From NCBI GenBank assembly GCA_003574685.1, contig QOCQ01000001.1, positions 310,001 to 374,000 on the forward strand: a stretch of DNA of 64,000 bases, read 5' to 3'. Both the position numbers and the translations under genes were made by a program. How positions within the stretch are numbered: position 1 is the stretch's first letter; every line of letters begins with the position of its first letter. Source of the DNA: Rhodospirillaceae bacterium SYSU D60007 (GTDB taxonomy: Bacteria > Pseudomonadota > Alphaproteobacteria > Reyranellales > Reyranellaceae). Shown here one piece after another: positions 9,121 to 17,800 of the stretch. The notes under the pieces are model-generated. The model had not been told where the DNA came from. It did no database searches and worked only from the letters and a program-made list of their open reading frames with translations.

Positions 9121-9495
9121 TCAGGTAACGGCAGGCGCGGGTAGCATGGCCGCCTGCAGGGCATCCATCACCTTGCGCAATGACAGCGGCTTCCACAGGA
9201 CCGATCGGGCGCCGGCGCGCAGCGCATTGTCCAGATCGGCTTCGGCCGCCTGTCCTGTCATCAGCAGCACGACAGGCGGCGTTGGCAGTTGCCGGCAGGC
9301 ACAGACCACCTCCACGCCATTGCCCGGCGGCATGCGCATGTCTGTGACGACCACATCAAACGGCAGGCTCGTGTCGAGGGCTGCGCGAGCCTGCTCCACC
9401 CCATCGGCGCCGGTGACGTCATGTCCCCGCCGCTCCAGGAACCCGCACAGCTCCTCGACGATCTCCGCTTCGTCATCAACGACCAGGATCTTCAT
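9121..9495 (-). CDS. Single-domain response regulator
   Basis: The start chosen is ATG 9495 (MKILVVDDEAE), because the receiver fold begins there; the frame extends nine codons further without a domain reason. The 124 residues form a CheY-like receiver: acidic pair DDE near residue 7, phospho-acceptor aspartate in VVVTDMRMP near residue 53, threonine in LLMTGQ and lysine in LWKPLS near residue 105. There is no output domain, so it must act through a partner. It lies downstream of an HTH regulator on the same strand; no histidine kinase is nearby. Confidence 0.88.
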   Translation of the reverse strand: MKILVVDDEAEIVEELCGFLERRGHDVTGADGVEQARAALDTSLPFDVVVTDMRMPPGNGVEVVCACRQLPTPPVVLLMTGQAAEADLDNALRAGARSVLWKPLSLRKVMDALQAAMLPAPAVT

Positions 9496-9622
9496 ACGCT
9501 CAGTCTTTCGTTCTCCCGCCAAATCCCCAAGCCACGTTCAGCTTCTTGCTTTTGTTGGATTATACTGTGGAAGTGCGACAAGCCGGCGTATTCACTACCC
9601 ATTTTGGGCGCTGCCGGTGGGA

Positions 9623-10207
9623 TCAGGATGACGGCGGCTCCAGGACGAAGATTTCCTGCTCCAGACATTCATTGAGAAGGCGCAGGGTTTCGGTCGAGAT
9701 ATCGTCGAGCATTCGCTGGTATGGCGCCGACTGCAGGACGCCGGGTTTCCAGATGTAATCGCCGGCGCCGCGGCGCACGAGGATGCCCATCTCGACGAGC
9801 CGGTTCATCTTGCGCCTCACGGTTTCGCGCGGCAGGCCCGTCGCCTCCGCGATCGAAAGCGCATTGCACCCGCGCTGCCGGTCGCCAAGCACCGTCGAAA
9901 GGCTGGCGAACTCGCGACGCGTGGCCGGATCGCGCATCACGCTTTCGGCGGTGGCGAGGGCTGCCGCGCCGGCTATGACGGCGAGGTCAATGTCGCCATG
10001 GACCAGGTCAAGTTGAAGGCGGCAGACGCGCTGGAAATAGCGCCCGAAGGCCATGCCAAACAGGCGCGAGTTCTCTTCGCGCTTGTGATGGGTGAGGCGC
10101 GGATGTTTCGCCCGTTGCGGGCTGCCCGCACGGCGCGGCTGATCCGGCTTCGTCTCCATGACAGCGCTCCCCGCGCTTGTTGATTTGAGCCGAATATGCA
10201 TGCCCAT
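9623..10207 (-). CDS. Winged-helix transcriptional regulator
   Basis: The frame gives up to 194 residues; METKPDQ (ATG at 10159) is an alternative start. The N-terminus is basic. A helix-turn-helix, ALSIAEATGLPRETVRRKMN, followed by LVEMGILVRR and a short hairpin, forms a winged helix at residues about 118-155. It resembles stand-alone MarR/GntR-like DNA-binding proteins but I cannot place it in a named family. It is followed on the same strand by the single-domain response regulator and preceded by the iron ABC permease gene; a joint regulatory role is possible but not shown. Confidence 0.7.
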   Translation of the reverse strand: MGMHIRLKSTSAGSAVMETKPDQPRRAGSPQRAKHPRLTHHKREENSRLFGMAFGRYFQRVCRLQLDLVHGDIDLAVIAGAAALATAESVMRDPATRREFASLSTVLGDRQRGCNALSIAEATGLPRETVRRKMNRLVEMGILVRRGAGDYIWKPGVLQSAPYQRMLDDISTETLRLLNECLEQEIFVLEPPSS

Positions 10208-10242
10208 GCTACATTGTGCAATGCTGCTGAATTTTCTCTGTC

Positions 10243-11946
10243 CTAACCGGCGTGGCCGGGCCGCGCGCGCAGTGCGGCGCGGGTCAGCAGCATGATGGGC
10301 AGAACGCCGACGGCGACGATGGTAAGCGCCGCCGTCGAAGCCTCGGCCAGACGTTCGTCGCGCGCCAGATTGTAGGTCTGTACCGCCAGCGTGTCGAAGT
10401 TGAACGGCCGCAACATCAGCGTGGCGGGCAGTTCCTTCATCGTGTCTACGAACACGATCAGGGCAGCACTTGCCAGCCCGCCGCGCAGCATCGGGCGGTG
10501 GATCCGGCGAAGCGTCTCGAACGGGCCGGCGCCCAGCGTCCGCGACGCACCGTCAATGCCGGGCGTGATGCGGGCAAGACTTGCCTCAAGACTCTGCATG
10601 CCGGGCGTCATGAAGCGCACGACACAGGCGTAGACGATACCGGCGACGGAGCCGGTCAGCAGCAGCCCCGTGGACACGCCGAAGAGGCTGCGCATCCAGG
10701 AATCGAGCGCATTGTCGAAGAGCGCCATCGGCACGAGGATGCCGACGGCAATCACTGTGCCCGGGACGGCGTACCCCATGCCCGCCAGCCGCGCGATCCA
10801 GCGCACCAGCGGGCTGCGTTCATTGCGGGCGGCGTAGGCAATGATTGTCGCCAGCGCGACGGTGAAGAAGGCCACCAGCATGGCCACCACGACGCTGTTG
10901 CGGGTCAGCACGAAATAGCGTTCACCCCATTGGGCGTCGCCCGACAGCACGGCGAAGCGCAGCAGGATCGCCGCCGGCAACGCAAAGCCGATCAGCAGCG
11001 GCAGGGCACAGATGGCCGTGGCAGCCCATGCCCGCGCCCCGACGAGATGGAACGAGGGCAGGGCGCGATAACGGTGCGTGGCCTGATGGAAGCGCCGCGA
11101 GGCGCGCGATGTGCGCTCGATCAGCAGCAGCCCCAGCGCGAACAACAGCAGAGCAGCGGCGAGCTGGGCCGCGGCCGCCTGATCGCCGAACGAAAACCAG
11201 GCCCGGTAAATGCCCGTGGCGAAGGTCGGCACGTCGAGATAGGCCACCGCACCGAAATCGGCCAGCGTTTCCATCAGCGCCAGCGCCACGCCAGCGGCGA
11301 TCGCCGGTCGTGCCAGCGGCAATGCGACCCTGAAGAAGCTCTCGGTGGCGCCGGCACCCAGCGTGCGGCTGGCGTCGATGGCGCAGACCGATTGCTCGAT
11401 GAAGGCGGTGCGCGCCAGCAGGTAGACGTAGGGATAGAAGGCAACGCTGAAGAGCACGATCGCACCGCCCACCGAGCGGATCTCGGGAAACCAGTAGTCA
11501 CCGGCACTCCAGCCGAAGAGATCGCGCAGGGCCGTCTGTACAGGGCCGGCGAACTGCAGAAAATCAGCGTAGACGTACGCCAGCACATAGGCAGGCACCG
11601 CCAGCGGCAACGTCAGCGCCCATTCGAAGAACCGCCGGCCGGGAAAGCGGCACATGACGATCAGCCACGCCGTGGCGATGCCGCCAAAGGCGGTGCCGGC
11701 GCCCACGCCCAGCAGCAGCCACAACGTATTCAGTAGGTAGCCCGGCAGCACCGTTCCTGCCATGCCGCGCCATGCCTCGCCGCTGGGTCGGAACAGGTGC
11801 CCCAGCACGCCCAGCGTGGGGATCGCCACCAGCACGCCGATGATGGCGGCCGTGACCGCCAGGCCGCCCGGTCGATGGCGCATGCGGCGTGGCAAAACAA
11901 CATCGGCCGCCCGATGGGCGGCCGACGCAGGAAGAGGACTGGTCAT
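10243..11946 (-). CDS. Iron(III) ABC transporter permease (fused two-domain type)
   Basis: The start ATG 11946 (MTSPLPASAAH) lies 13 bp after the stop of the binding-protein gene; the longer frame would overlap that gene. About 567 residues form two six-helix binding-protein-dependent permease domains, the FbpB/SfuB layout. Two EAA-like cytoplasmic loops are visible: DASRTLGAGATESFFRVALPL near residue 195 and DGASRTLGAGPFETLRRIHRP near residue 470. These dock on the ATPase, whose gene is not in the window. The protein moves ferric iron across the inner membrane for the upstream binding protein. Confidence 0.9.
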   Translation of the reverse strand: MTSPLPASAAHRAADVVLPRRMRHRPGGLAVTAAIIGVLVAIPTLGVLGHLFRPSGEAWRGMAGTVLPGYLLNTLWLLLGVGAGTAFGGIATAWLIVMCRFPGRRFFEWALTLPLAVPAYVLAYVYADFLQFAGPVQTALRDLFGWSAGDYWFPEIRSVGGAIVLFSVAFYPYVYLLARTAFIEQSVCAIDASRTLGAGATESFFRVALPLARPAIAAGVALALMETLADFGAVAYLDVPTFATGIYRAWFSFGDQAAAAQLAAALLLFALGLLLIERTSRASRRFHQATHRYRALPSFHLVGARAWAATAICALPLLIGFALPAAILLRFAVLSGDAQWGERYFVLTRNSVVVAMLVAFFTVALATIIAYAARNERSPLVRWIARLAGMGYAVPGTVIAVGILVPMALFDNALDSWMRSLFGVSTGLLLTGSVAGIVYACVVRFMTPGMQSLEASLARITPGIDGASRTLGAGPFETLRRIHRPMLRGGLASAALIVFVDTMKELPATLMLRPFNFDTLAVQTYNLARDERLAEASTAALTIVAVGVLPIMLLTRAALRARPGHAG

Positions 11947-11959
11947 CTCCGAACGGGTG

Positions 11960-12994
11960 TTACTTCCAGCCAACCTTGTTGAAGATCGCCTGGGCCTTGG
12001 CCTGGTTGCGGCCAAGCTCACCGACATTCACCTTGTCTGTCTTGAAGCTGCCCCAACCCTCCAGCACCTTGTTGTCGGTTTTCACCTCGGCCACGGGATA
12101 TTCGTTGTTGCCGTTGGCGAAGTAGCGCTGCGCCTCGTCCGACACGAGGTACTCGAGGAACTTGATGCCGTTCTGCTTGTTCGGCGCGGTCTTCACCAGG
12201 CCGCCGCCGGAAATGTTGACGTGTGTGCCGCGGTCGGCCTGGTTGGGGAACGAGATGGCGAGCTTGGCTGCGATCGCCTTGTCGTCTTCCTTGGTGGAAT
12301 TGAGGATGCGCGCGAAATAGTAGGTGTTGGAGACGGCCACGTCGCACTGGCCGGCGGCAACGGCTTTGATCTGGTCGGTGTCGCCACCCTGCGGCGGGCG
12401 CGCCATGTTCGCGACCACGCCCTTGGCCCATTCTTCGGCCTTCTGCTCGCCCTGGGTGGCAATGATCGAGGCCAGCAGCGAGAGGTTGTAGATGTTGCCG
12501 CTGGAGCGTACGCAGACCTTGCCCTTCAACGCCGCGCTGGCGAGGTCCTCGTACCGGTCCACCTGCTCGGGCTTGATCCGGTCCTTGGCATAGATCAGCA
12601 CGCGGGCGCGCGTCGAAAATGCAAACCACTTGCCTTCCGGGTCGCGAAGGTTGGAGGGGATGCGCTGCTCCAGCGTTGCTGATTTCACGGGCGCCAGCAG
12701 GCCGGCCTGCTCGGCTTTCCAGATGCGGCCCATATCGACGGTGATCAGGACGTCCGCCGGGCTGTTGGCGCCCTCGTTGCGGATTCGCTCGATGATCTCG
12801 TCTTCCTTACCCTCGATGCGGTTGATCTTGATGCCGGTCTGTCGGGTGAACTCCGCGTAGAGTTTTTCGTCGGTCTGGTAGTGACGGCCGGTATAGAGAT
12901 TGACGACCTTGTCTTCGGCCGCGGCAGTGCCGGCGAGCCCCGAACTCGCCATGACCAGCGCCAGCGCCACCGCCCGGCCGGAGAATGCTTTCAT
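11960..12994 (-). CDS. Fe(3+) ABC transporter substrate-binding protein
   Basis: The start ATG 12994 is supported by AGGAG six bases upstream and by a signal peptide (MKAFSGRAVALALVMASS...GTAAAED) that then begins at residue 1. The mature protein is a type II periplasmic ferric-binding protein of 344 residues total. VVNLYTGRHYQTDEKLY near residue 30 and the SNTYYFARIL segment near residue 235 match the FbpA/FutA family, in which paired tyrosines coordinate ferric iron. It is the first gene of an operon with the permease. A TGCGA inverted/direct repeat upstream at 13020-13046 suggests iron control. Confidence 0.92.
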   Translation of the reverse strand: MKAFSGRAVALALVMASSGLAGTAAAEDKVVNLYTGRHYQTDEKLYAEFTRQTGIKINRIEGKEDEIIERIRNEGANSPADVLITVDMGRIWKAEQAGLLAPVKSATLEQRIPSNLRDPEGKWFAFSTRARVLIYAKDRIKPEQVDRYEDLASAALKGKVCVRSSGNIYNLSLLASIIATQGEQKAEEWAKGVVANMARPPQGGDTDQIKAVAAGQCDVAVSNTYYFARILNSTKEDDKAIAAKLAISFPNQADRGTHVNISGGGLVKTAPNKQNGIKFLEYLVSDEAQRYFANGNNEYPVAEVKTDNKVLEGWGSFKTDKVNVGELGRNQAKAQAIFNKVGWK

Positions 12995-13019
12995 CGTCAG
13001 CTCCTGAATCATGGTAGTC

Positions 13020-13046
13020 TGCGAACCACTCGCATTTTCAGTCGCA
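13020..13046 (-). promoter_or_regulatory. Candidate Fur-type operator upstream of the iron ABC operon
   Basis: On the coding strand the sequence holds TGCGACTGAAAATGCGA followed by GTGGTTCGCA. It contains an inverted repeat TGCGA-N5-TCGCA (13020-13034) and a direct repeat of TGCGA 7 bp further out. Alphaproteobacterial Fur/Mur sites have TGC...GCA half-sites of similar size. It lies 26-52 bp upstream of the binding-protein start, a suitable operator position. Support is by pattern and gene context only. Confidence 0.45.
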
Positions 13047-13203
13047 TACCACCCTTATCGGGTCAAGGCCGCAGTCGGCCTGAATGGAGTTCGCGGCGGG
13101 GTGTCACAGCGGCGAAACCGTCCCTTCATATCGAGCGACGGCTCGCTTATCTTCGAAGTGAGGCACGGCGGCCGCGCGAGCGGCGGGCCGCGGAAAGGCG
13201 GGT

Positions 13204-14211
13204 GTGACTGGCCTGACGGACATCGAGGAGCAGCCGCTGGCCTTTACCGCCACGGCGGCGCGCCCGGCCGCCGTTCCGGATGCGGTCCGGGACACCTATG
13301 TGGGCGCCGACCGCTACGGCTTCGTCGCCGCGCCGGACGGCGCACCTCTACGCTTCGGCATATGGCAGGCAAGGTCATCCCCGCGCGGCAGCATTCTGCT
13401 GCTGACCGGACGCGGCGAGTTCATCGACAAATATGCCGGAGAAGTGATCGGCGAGCTGCTGGCCCGCGGCTTTGCCGTCTACGCTTGTGACTGGCGCGGG
13501 CAGGGCCTCTCGGCCCGCCCGCTCGAGGATCGGCAGAAGGGCCATATCGACCGCTACGAAACCTATCTCGGCGACCTGCAGGCGTTCCTCACTGGTGTCG
13601 TTGCCCCGGAGGCGCCGCGACCAATCGTGGCGCTCACCCATTCGATGGGTGGCCATATCCTGCTGCGCCACCTTTCCGAGAATGCCGACTCCACGCCCGT
13701 CGCCGCCGGCATTCTCGGCGCGCCCATGACCGGCCTGCGCCGCGAGGCGATCATCACCACCATCCTGACGCTGCTGCCGCCGGTCGTCGCCGTCGAGGAG
13801 CGCTACTTCTACGGCTCCGCTCCGTTCCGCATGATCGGCCGCGAATTCACCGGCAACAAGGTGACCCACGACGAGCGGCGCTACCGTTTCACCGAGGCAT
13901 GGTTCGCCGCCGATTCGCGCCTGGCGCTGGGCGGGCCCACGGTAGGCTGGCTGCGCCAGACGCTGCGCTCCATCTGGGCGCTGGGCGCACCCGGCTATCT
14001 CGAGCGCGTGCGGGTGCCGCTGCTGCTGTTGAGCGCCGGCCAGGATTTGCTGGTCGACAGCACGACGCATATCGCCGTCGAGGGGCGGCTGCCCGATTGC
14101 CGCCATCTCGTCTATGCCAATGCGCGACACGAGCTCATGATGGAGCTCGATGCGATCCGTGCCCGCTTCTTCGCCGATTGCGACGCCTTCCTCGCCCGCG
14201 AGGCTCCGTAG
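13204..14211 (+). CDS. Alpha/beta hydrolase (lysophospholipase-like)
   Basis: This 335-residue protein starts with GTG 13204 behind an AAGGCGG site. It has a hydrolase-4 style alpha/beta fold: RGSILLLTGRGEFIDKY near residue 60, a nucleophile elbow THSMGGH near residue 145, an acid candidate in LLLSAGQDLLVD near residue 280 and the catalytic histidine in NARHELMME near residue 305. Monoacylglycerol lipases and lysophospholipases have this layout, so a lipid ester is the likely substrate. No signal peptide is seen. It stands alone, divergent from the iron operon. Confidence 0.85.
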   Translation: MTGLTDIEEQPLAFTATAARPAAVPDAVRDTYVGADRYGFVAAPDGAPLRFGIWQARSSPRGSILLLTGRGEFIDKYAGEVIGELLARGFAVYACDWRGQGLSARPLEDRQKGHIDRYETYLGDLQAFLTGVVAPEAPRPIVALTHSMGGHILLRHLSENADSTPVAAGILGAPMTGLRREAIITTILTLLPPVVAVEERYFYGSAPFRMIGREFTGNKVTHDERRYRFTEAWFAADSRLALGGPTVGWLRQTLRSIWALGAPGYLERVRVPLLLLSAGQDLLVDSTTHIAVEGRLPDCRHLVYANARHELMMELDAIRARFFADCDAFLAREAP

Positions 14212-14217
14212 TTCCGT

Positions 14218-14709
14218 TTACGCCGACGCCTGCACCTTCTCGCTCTGCCACGTGCGCAGGATTTCCGCTGCGTCATTCCTTGCCGGATCCATGGCGTCCT
14301 CGTGGCCGGGCTTCTTTGCTGTGAGCTCGATCACATAGCCGTTGGGATCACGGAAGTAGATCGAGCGGATGAAGCGATGATCGGAAATGCCGCGTACCTC
14401 GCGGCCTTCGGCCTTCCCCTTCTCGAACATGCGCTCCAGCGTCGCCGGGTCCACTTCGAGCGCAATGTGCAGGTCGTAGTCGTGCTGATCCTTGAAGTCG
14501 AAGGGCCGGTCCGGCGCTTCGAAGAAGGCGAGGCAGGAGCCATCGTCCATCTGGAAGAAGGTGTGCAGCACGTCGGTGCGCCGGCCCGTCATCGATTCCC
14601 GGATGCGCAACGCATGGACAAGCTTCAGGCCGAGAAAATCTTCGTAGAAGCGCCGCGTCTCCTCGGAATCGCGGCAGCGGTAGGCATTGTGATGGAGTCC
14701 CTTGATCAT
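14218..14709 (-). CDS. VOC family protein (glyoxalase/dioxygenase fold)
   Basis: The 163-residue product has paired beta-alpha-beta-beta-beta modules. Metal-ligand candidates are the histidine in GLHHNAYRC near residue 6, the histidine in YDLHIALEV near residue 80 and the glutamate in NGYVIELTA near residue 127, the usual pattern of a metal-dependent vicinal-oxygen-chelate enzyme. Function beyond the fold is not clear; ring-cleaving dioxygenases and glyoxalase-like lyases are both possible. A GST gene lies directly upstream on the same strand, 25 bp away, so the two may be co-transcribed and deal with the same electrophile. Confidence 0.85.
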   Translation of the reverse strand: MIKGLHHNAYRCRDSEETRRFYEDFLGLKLVHALRIRESMTGRRTDVLHTFFQMDDGSCLAFFEAPDRPFDFKDQHDYDLHIALEVDPATLERMFEKGKAEGREVRGISDHRFIRSIYFRDPNGYVIELTAKKPGHEDAMDPARNDAAEILRTWQSEKVQASA

Positions 14710-14734
14710 CGGCGATCTCCTTCTGAGGAAGCTG

Positions 14735-15409
14735 TCATACGGCGACGAAGGGCTGTGTCTTCACCTGCTCGGCGAAGCCGCGGATGGCCTCATAGACCTT
14801 GCCGGTGCTGGGCCGGCCGCCCATCGTCGCCATCCACCGCATAACGTTGGGATATGGCGCGAAGTCGCAGCGGATCAGCTCGCCGACCTGCACAATCGCG
14901 TAGCCGAAATAGTCGGCGATCGTGATCTCTTCGCCACAGAGGTATTTTCCATCGGGTCCGATGATGTGATCGTTGAGGATCCGCAGCCATCCCTGGCACC
15001 TCTCCTTGCCCCAGGCCACCGTCGCTGTCTGCGCCTCATCGGAGCGCCGCTTGTGGTGCGGAAACACCTGCGGATAGATCAGGCCATAGCCATAGTCGCG
15101 ATAGAAGTTCGAGTTCAGCCAGTCCATGACCTCGTTCACGCGAGCGCGCTGCCTGAGGTCTTTCGGATAGGCCGGCGAGCCGGTCTTTTCGGCGAGGTAC
15201 TTCAGGATCGCCGAGCTCTCGGTCAGGCGGAACCCGTCGTCGTCGAGCATCGGGACCATGCGGTTGGGATTGAGCGTGGCGTAAGGCTCGCGCATGTGCT
15301 CGCCGCTGAAGAGGTCGACGACCTGCATGTCGCAGGCGATGTTGTTATCGGTAATGAACTGGATGACCGGACGGCTCGTTGTCGAGGCCGGATGCATGTA
15401 GAGCTTCAT
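14735..15409 (-). CDS. Glutathione S-transferase family protein
   Basis: The start ATG 15409 (MKLYMHPASTTSRPV) is preceded by GGAGG and begins the thioredoxin fold directly; the longer frame adds only a basic shadow. The 224 residues show an N-terminal GSH-binding domain (NPNRMVPMLDDDGFRLTESSAIL near residues 52-74, with the conserved VPML cis-proline and ES pair) and an all-helical C-terminal domain (ITIADYFGYA near residue 160, the N-capping box). This is a theta/beta-like bacterial GST. It precedes a VOC gene by 25 bp. Confidence 0.9.
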   Translation of the reverse strand: MKLYMHPASTTSRPVIQFITDNNIACDMQVVDLFSGEHMREPYATLNPNRMVPMLDDDGFRLTESSAILKYLAEKTGSPAYPKDLRQRARVNEVMDWLNSNFYRDYGYGLIYPQVFPHHKRRSDEAQTATVAWGKERCQGWLRILNDHIIGPDGKYLCGEEITIADYFGYAIVQVGELIRCDFAPYPNVMRWMATMGGRPSTGKVYEAIRGFAEQVKTQPFVAV

Positions 15410-15505
15410 TGGCTGCCTCCCTGCCTGTCGGCGTGGCAGGCCGCGCACGACAGGGCGGGGAGTTTAGCAGCGGCGGCCGGTGTTGGGCACAGCTGATGGC
15501 TGTTG

Positions 15506-16909
15506 TTACGAAACGGAAACCGGCGCAGCCCGCAGGCGCACGGCGTAGCTGAAGGCGACCGCCGCCGTCGCGAGCGCGGCGCCTGTACCGAATATCCAGA
15601 AACTGGCTCGCGCGAGGACAGGCGGATCGAGCGCATTCGACAGGCCGGCCGACTGCGCCACAAGGCCCGAAACCGCGGCGCCGATGGCATAGCCGGCGGC
15701 CTGCGCGGTTGGCACGAGTCCGGAGGCGGCATCGCTTTCGCCGGGCCGCGCATGTGTCATCACCGCCTGGCTGAGAAACGCCCAGCTCACGCCGAAGCCC
15801 GCGCCGATGATGATCTGGCACAGCGCGAGAAGCGCATGCAGGCCCTGCGGCACGGCGATGGCAGCGCCCGCCAGCCCGGCCGCAACCATGACGGGCCCGA
15901 GCCTGATCATCGATTGCGGCAGCGCTGCACCCCTGAGCATGGCCACCACCAGCGCAGCACCACTCCATGCCAGCGCGGTGATGGCCGCGAACGCGCCAGC
16001 CACGGTTGGGCCATAGCCCCAGAGATGCTGCAGCAGCAGCGGCAGATAGACCGGGGAACAGGCCTGGGCCAGCGGCATGAGCAGCGCTACCCACAGCGCG
16101 GCGCCGACCGTGGAGCGCGGCGAGAAGGCATCGCTGGGAAACAGCCGGTGAGGGCTGGCGCGATCGGCAACGAACACGCGTATGAGGATCGCCGCCGCGC
16201 CCGCCAGCACGATCATCATGTGCACAGGGCTGGTCATGAGGCCGGCGACGGCCACCAGCATGATGCCGGTCGCGATTCCCGACAGCCTCGCCAGCGGCAG
16301 GCTGGCCTGTCCGCCAGCCGCCTTGCGCGGCACCACCGCGGCAACCAGCGCAGCGAAGGCCAGAATCAGGGGAATGTTGACCAGAAACGCGGCGCGCCAG
16401 GACACGCTTTCGGTAAGGACGCCGGCCACGACCGGGCCGCCGAATGCCGCCACCGCCCAGATGATTGCCAGCAGACCGAACACCTTGGGCACCAGTTGGG
16501 CCGGAAAGAGCTCGGCCACCAGCGCGTAACAGGCCGCCGCGATGACGCCGTCGCCGGCACCCTGCAGGGTACGGCCGATCAGCACGATGGTCATGGAATC
16601 CGCGACGCTGGCGCACAGCGTGCCAGCGGCGAACGTCGCGGCCGCGCCGGCGAGCGCCGGGCGCGCGCCGATGCGATGCTTCAGATAGCCCGCCGCGGCG
16701 CCGCCCACGATGGCGGCGACCAGATAGACGGTCGATGCCCAGCTTATCAGCCCGACCCCGCCGAGCTCGACGACCACCGACGGCATCGCCGTGTTGACGA
16801 TGAACGTGTTGAGCGCATGGATCGCCTCGCCGAGGCAGACGGTGGCGGTGGCCGCGGCGAGCTTGCGGGTCAACAGGTGCCGCCACTGATTTCCGGCCGC
16901 GTGAGCCAT
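15506..16909 (-). CDS. MFS transporter, drug-efflux type
   Basis: The 467-residue product is strongly hydrophobic with about 14 predicted membrane helices. A GYLKHRIGARPAL loop after helix 2 corresponds to motif A, GRTLQGAGDGVIAAACYALVAELFP near residues 110-135 to motif B and the following region, and FGGPVVAGVLTESVSWRAAFLVNIP near residue 155-180 to motif C of drug:proton antiporters. This matches the DHA-type efflux branch. It is divergent from an HTH regulator with a cysteine cluster, 92 bp apart, which probably controls it. Substrate unknown. Confidence 0.88.
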   Translation of the reverse strand: MAHAAGNQWRHLLTRKLAAATATVCLGEAIHALNTFIVNTAMPSVVVELGGVGLISWASTVYLVAAIVGGAAAGYLKHRIGARPALAGAAATFAAGTLCASVADSMTIVLIGRTLQGAGDGVIAAACYALVAELFPAQLVPKVFGLLAIIWAVAAFGGPVVAGVLTESVSWRAAFLVNIPLILAFAALVAAVVPRKAAGGQASLPLARLSGIATGIMLVAVAGLMTSPVHMMIVLAGAAAILIRVFVADRASPHRLFPSDAFSPRSTVGAALWVALLMPLAQACSPVYLPLLLQHLWGYGPTVAGAFAAITALAWSGAALVVAMLRGAALPQSMIRLGPVMVAAGLAGAAIAVPQGLHALLALCQIIIGAGFGVSWAFLSQAVMTHARPGESDAASGLVPTAQAAGYAIGAAVSGLVAQSAGLSNALDPPVLARASFWIFGTGAALATAAVAFSYAVRLRAAPVSVS

Positions 16910-17001
16910 TCCGGTACTCGCCGTCTTTTGGAAAGTAGAGACTTGTTAAATTGCTCGCATTTGGCAAGGAACATCTTGCTGAATTTTCCGGGCCGCGATA
17001 C

Positions 17002-17655
17002 ATGCAGGACATGACCGATCGCACGGCCGACCGGCTGCTGCATGCGCTGAAGGCCGCCGGACCGCAGACGGCGGCCGCGCTGGCACGGCGGCTCGGCATC
17101 ACGGCCGTGGGCGTGCGCCAGCACCTGGAAAGACTCGCCGGCGCCGGACTTACAGGCTTCGATGACCGGCGCGAGGGCGTCGGCCGTCCGAAACGGTACT
17201 GGCGTTTAACCGATGCGGGCCATGCGCGCTTTCCCGACAATCACGCGGGGCTGACAGTCGAGCTCCTGCGGGCGGTGTCGGATGTATTCGGCGAGGCAGG
17301 GCTGGAGCGACTGATCGCGCAGCGCGAGGCCGAGACGCTGGCAGGATATCGACGGCGTCTGGACGTGCTGCGCTCGCTGGCGGGCAAGGTGCGGATGCTG
17401 GCGCGATTGCGCACGGAAGAAGGCTATATGGCCGAGAGCCGCCCCCAGCCCGATGGCAGTTTCCTGCTGGTCGAAAACCATTGCCCGATCTGCGTCGCTG
17501 CCCGCACCTGCCAGGGCCTGTGCCGCTCCGAGCTCGCCATCTTCGCCGCAGTTCTTGGCAAGGACGTGATCGTCGAGCGGACCGATCACATCCTCGCCGG
17601 TGCCCGCCGCTGCGCCTACCGCATCGCGCCGAAGACGCAGCGCAGTCGCAAGTGA
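17002..17655 (+). CDS. Metal/Fe-S-sensing-type HTH regulator (SufR/DeoR-like)
   Basis: I choose ATG 17002 (MQDMTDRTADRLL); ATG 17011 is also possible. The 217 residues carry an N-terminal winged helix-turn-helix (LARRLGITAVGVRQHLERLAG, about residues 28-48) and a C-terminal domain with the cysteines CPICVAARTCQGLC near residue 160-175 and RCAYRI near residue 205. In SufR-type repressors such cysteines bind an iron-sulfur cluster, so the signal may be redox or Fe-S status. It is divergent from the MFS efflux gene, its most likely target. Confidence 0.8.
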   Translation: MQDMTDRTADRLLHALKAAGPQTAAALARRLGITAVGVRQHLERLAGAGLTGFDDRREGVGRPKRYWRLTDAGHARFPDNHAGLTVELLRAVSDVFGEAGLERLIAQREAETLAGYRRRLDVLRSLAGKVRMLARLRTEEGYMAESRPQPDGSFLLVENHCPICVAARTCQGLCRSELAIFAAVLGKDVIVERTDHILAGARRCAYRIAPKTQRSRK

Positions 17656-17682
17656 CTTGCGACGTTCGACGTTGGAAATTCG

Positions 17683-17767
17683 CTTCATGGTGAGCCTGTC
17701 GAACCATGAAGCTGCCCGCACTGCCGTTGTGCGACGCCTTCATGGTTCGACAGGCTCACCATGAAGG
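17683..17767. repeat. Palindromic repeat, family B copy 1
   Basis: An arm reading CTTCATGGTGAGCCTGTCGA and on to ACCATGAAG is mirrored about 50 bp later. Each arm is also an imperfect hairpin around 'TTCATGGT...ACCATGAA'. A second copy is at 33363-33447. It lies between converging genes and could fold in both transcripts. This is a REP-like mobile or structural repeat family found in several proteobacteria. Confidence 0.8.
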
Positions 17768-17800
17768 CTATTTCGCTTTGGCTCGCCCGATGAAGGTCCG

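Noticed and set aside
17683-17767. Possible intrinsic terminator
   Set aside because: The hairpins are strong but lack a T run, and the same element recurs at 33363, so it is better explained as a dispersed repeat.
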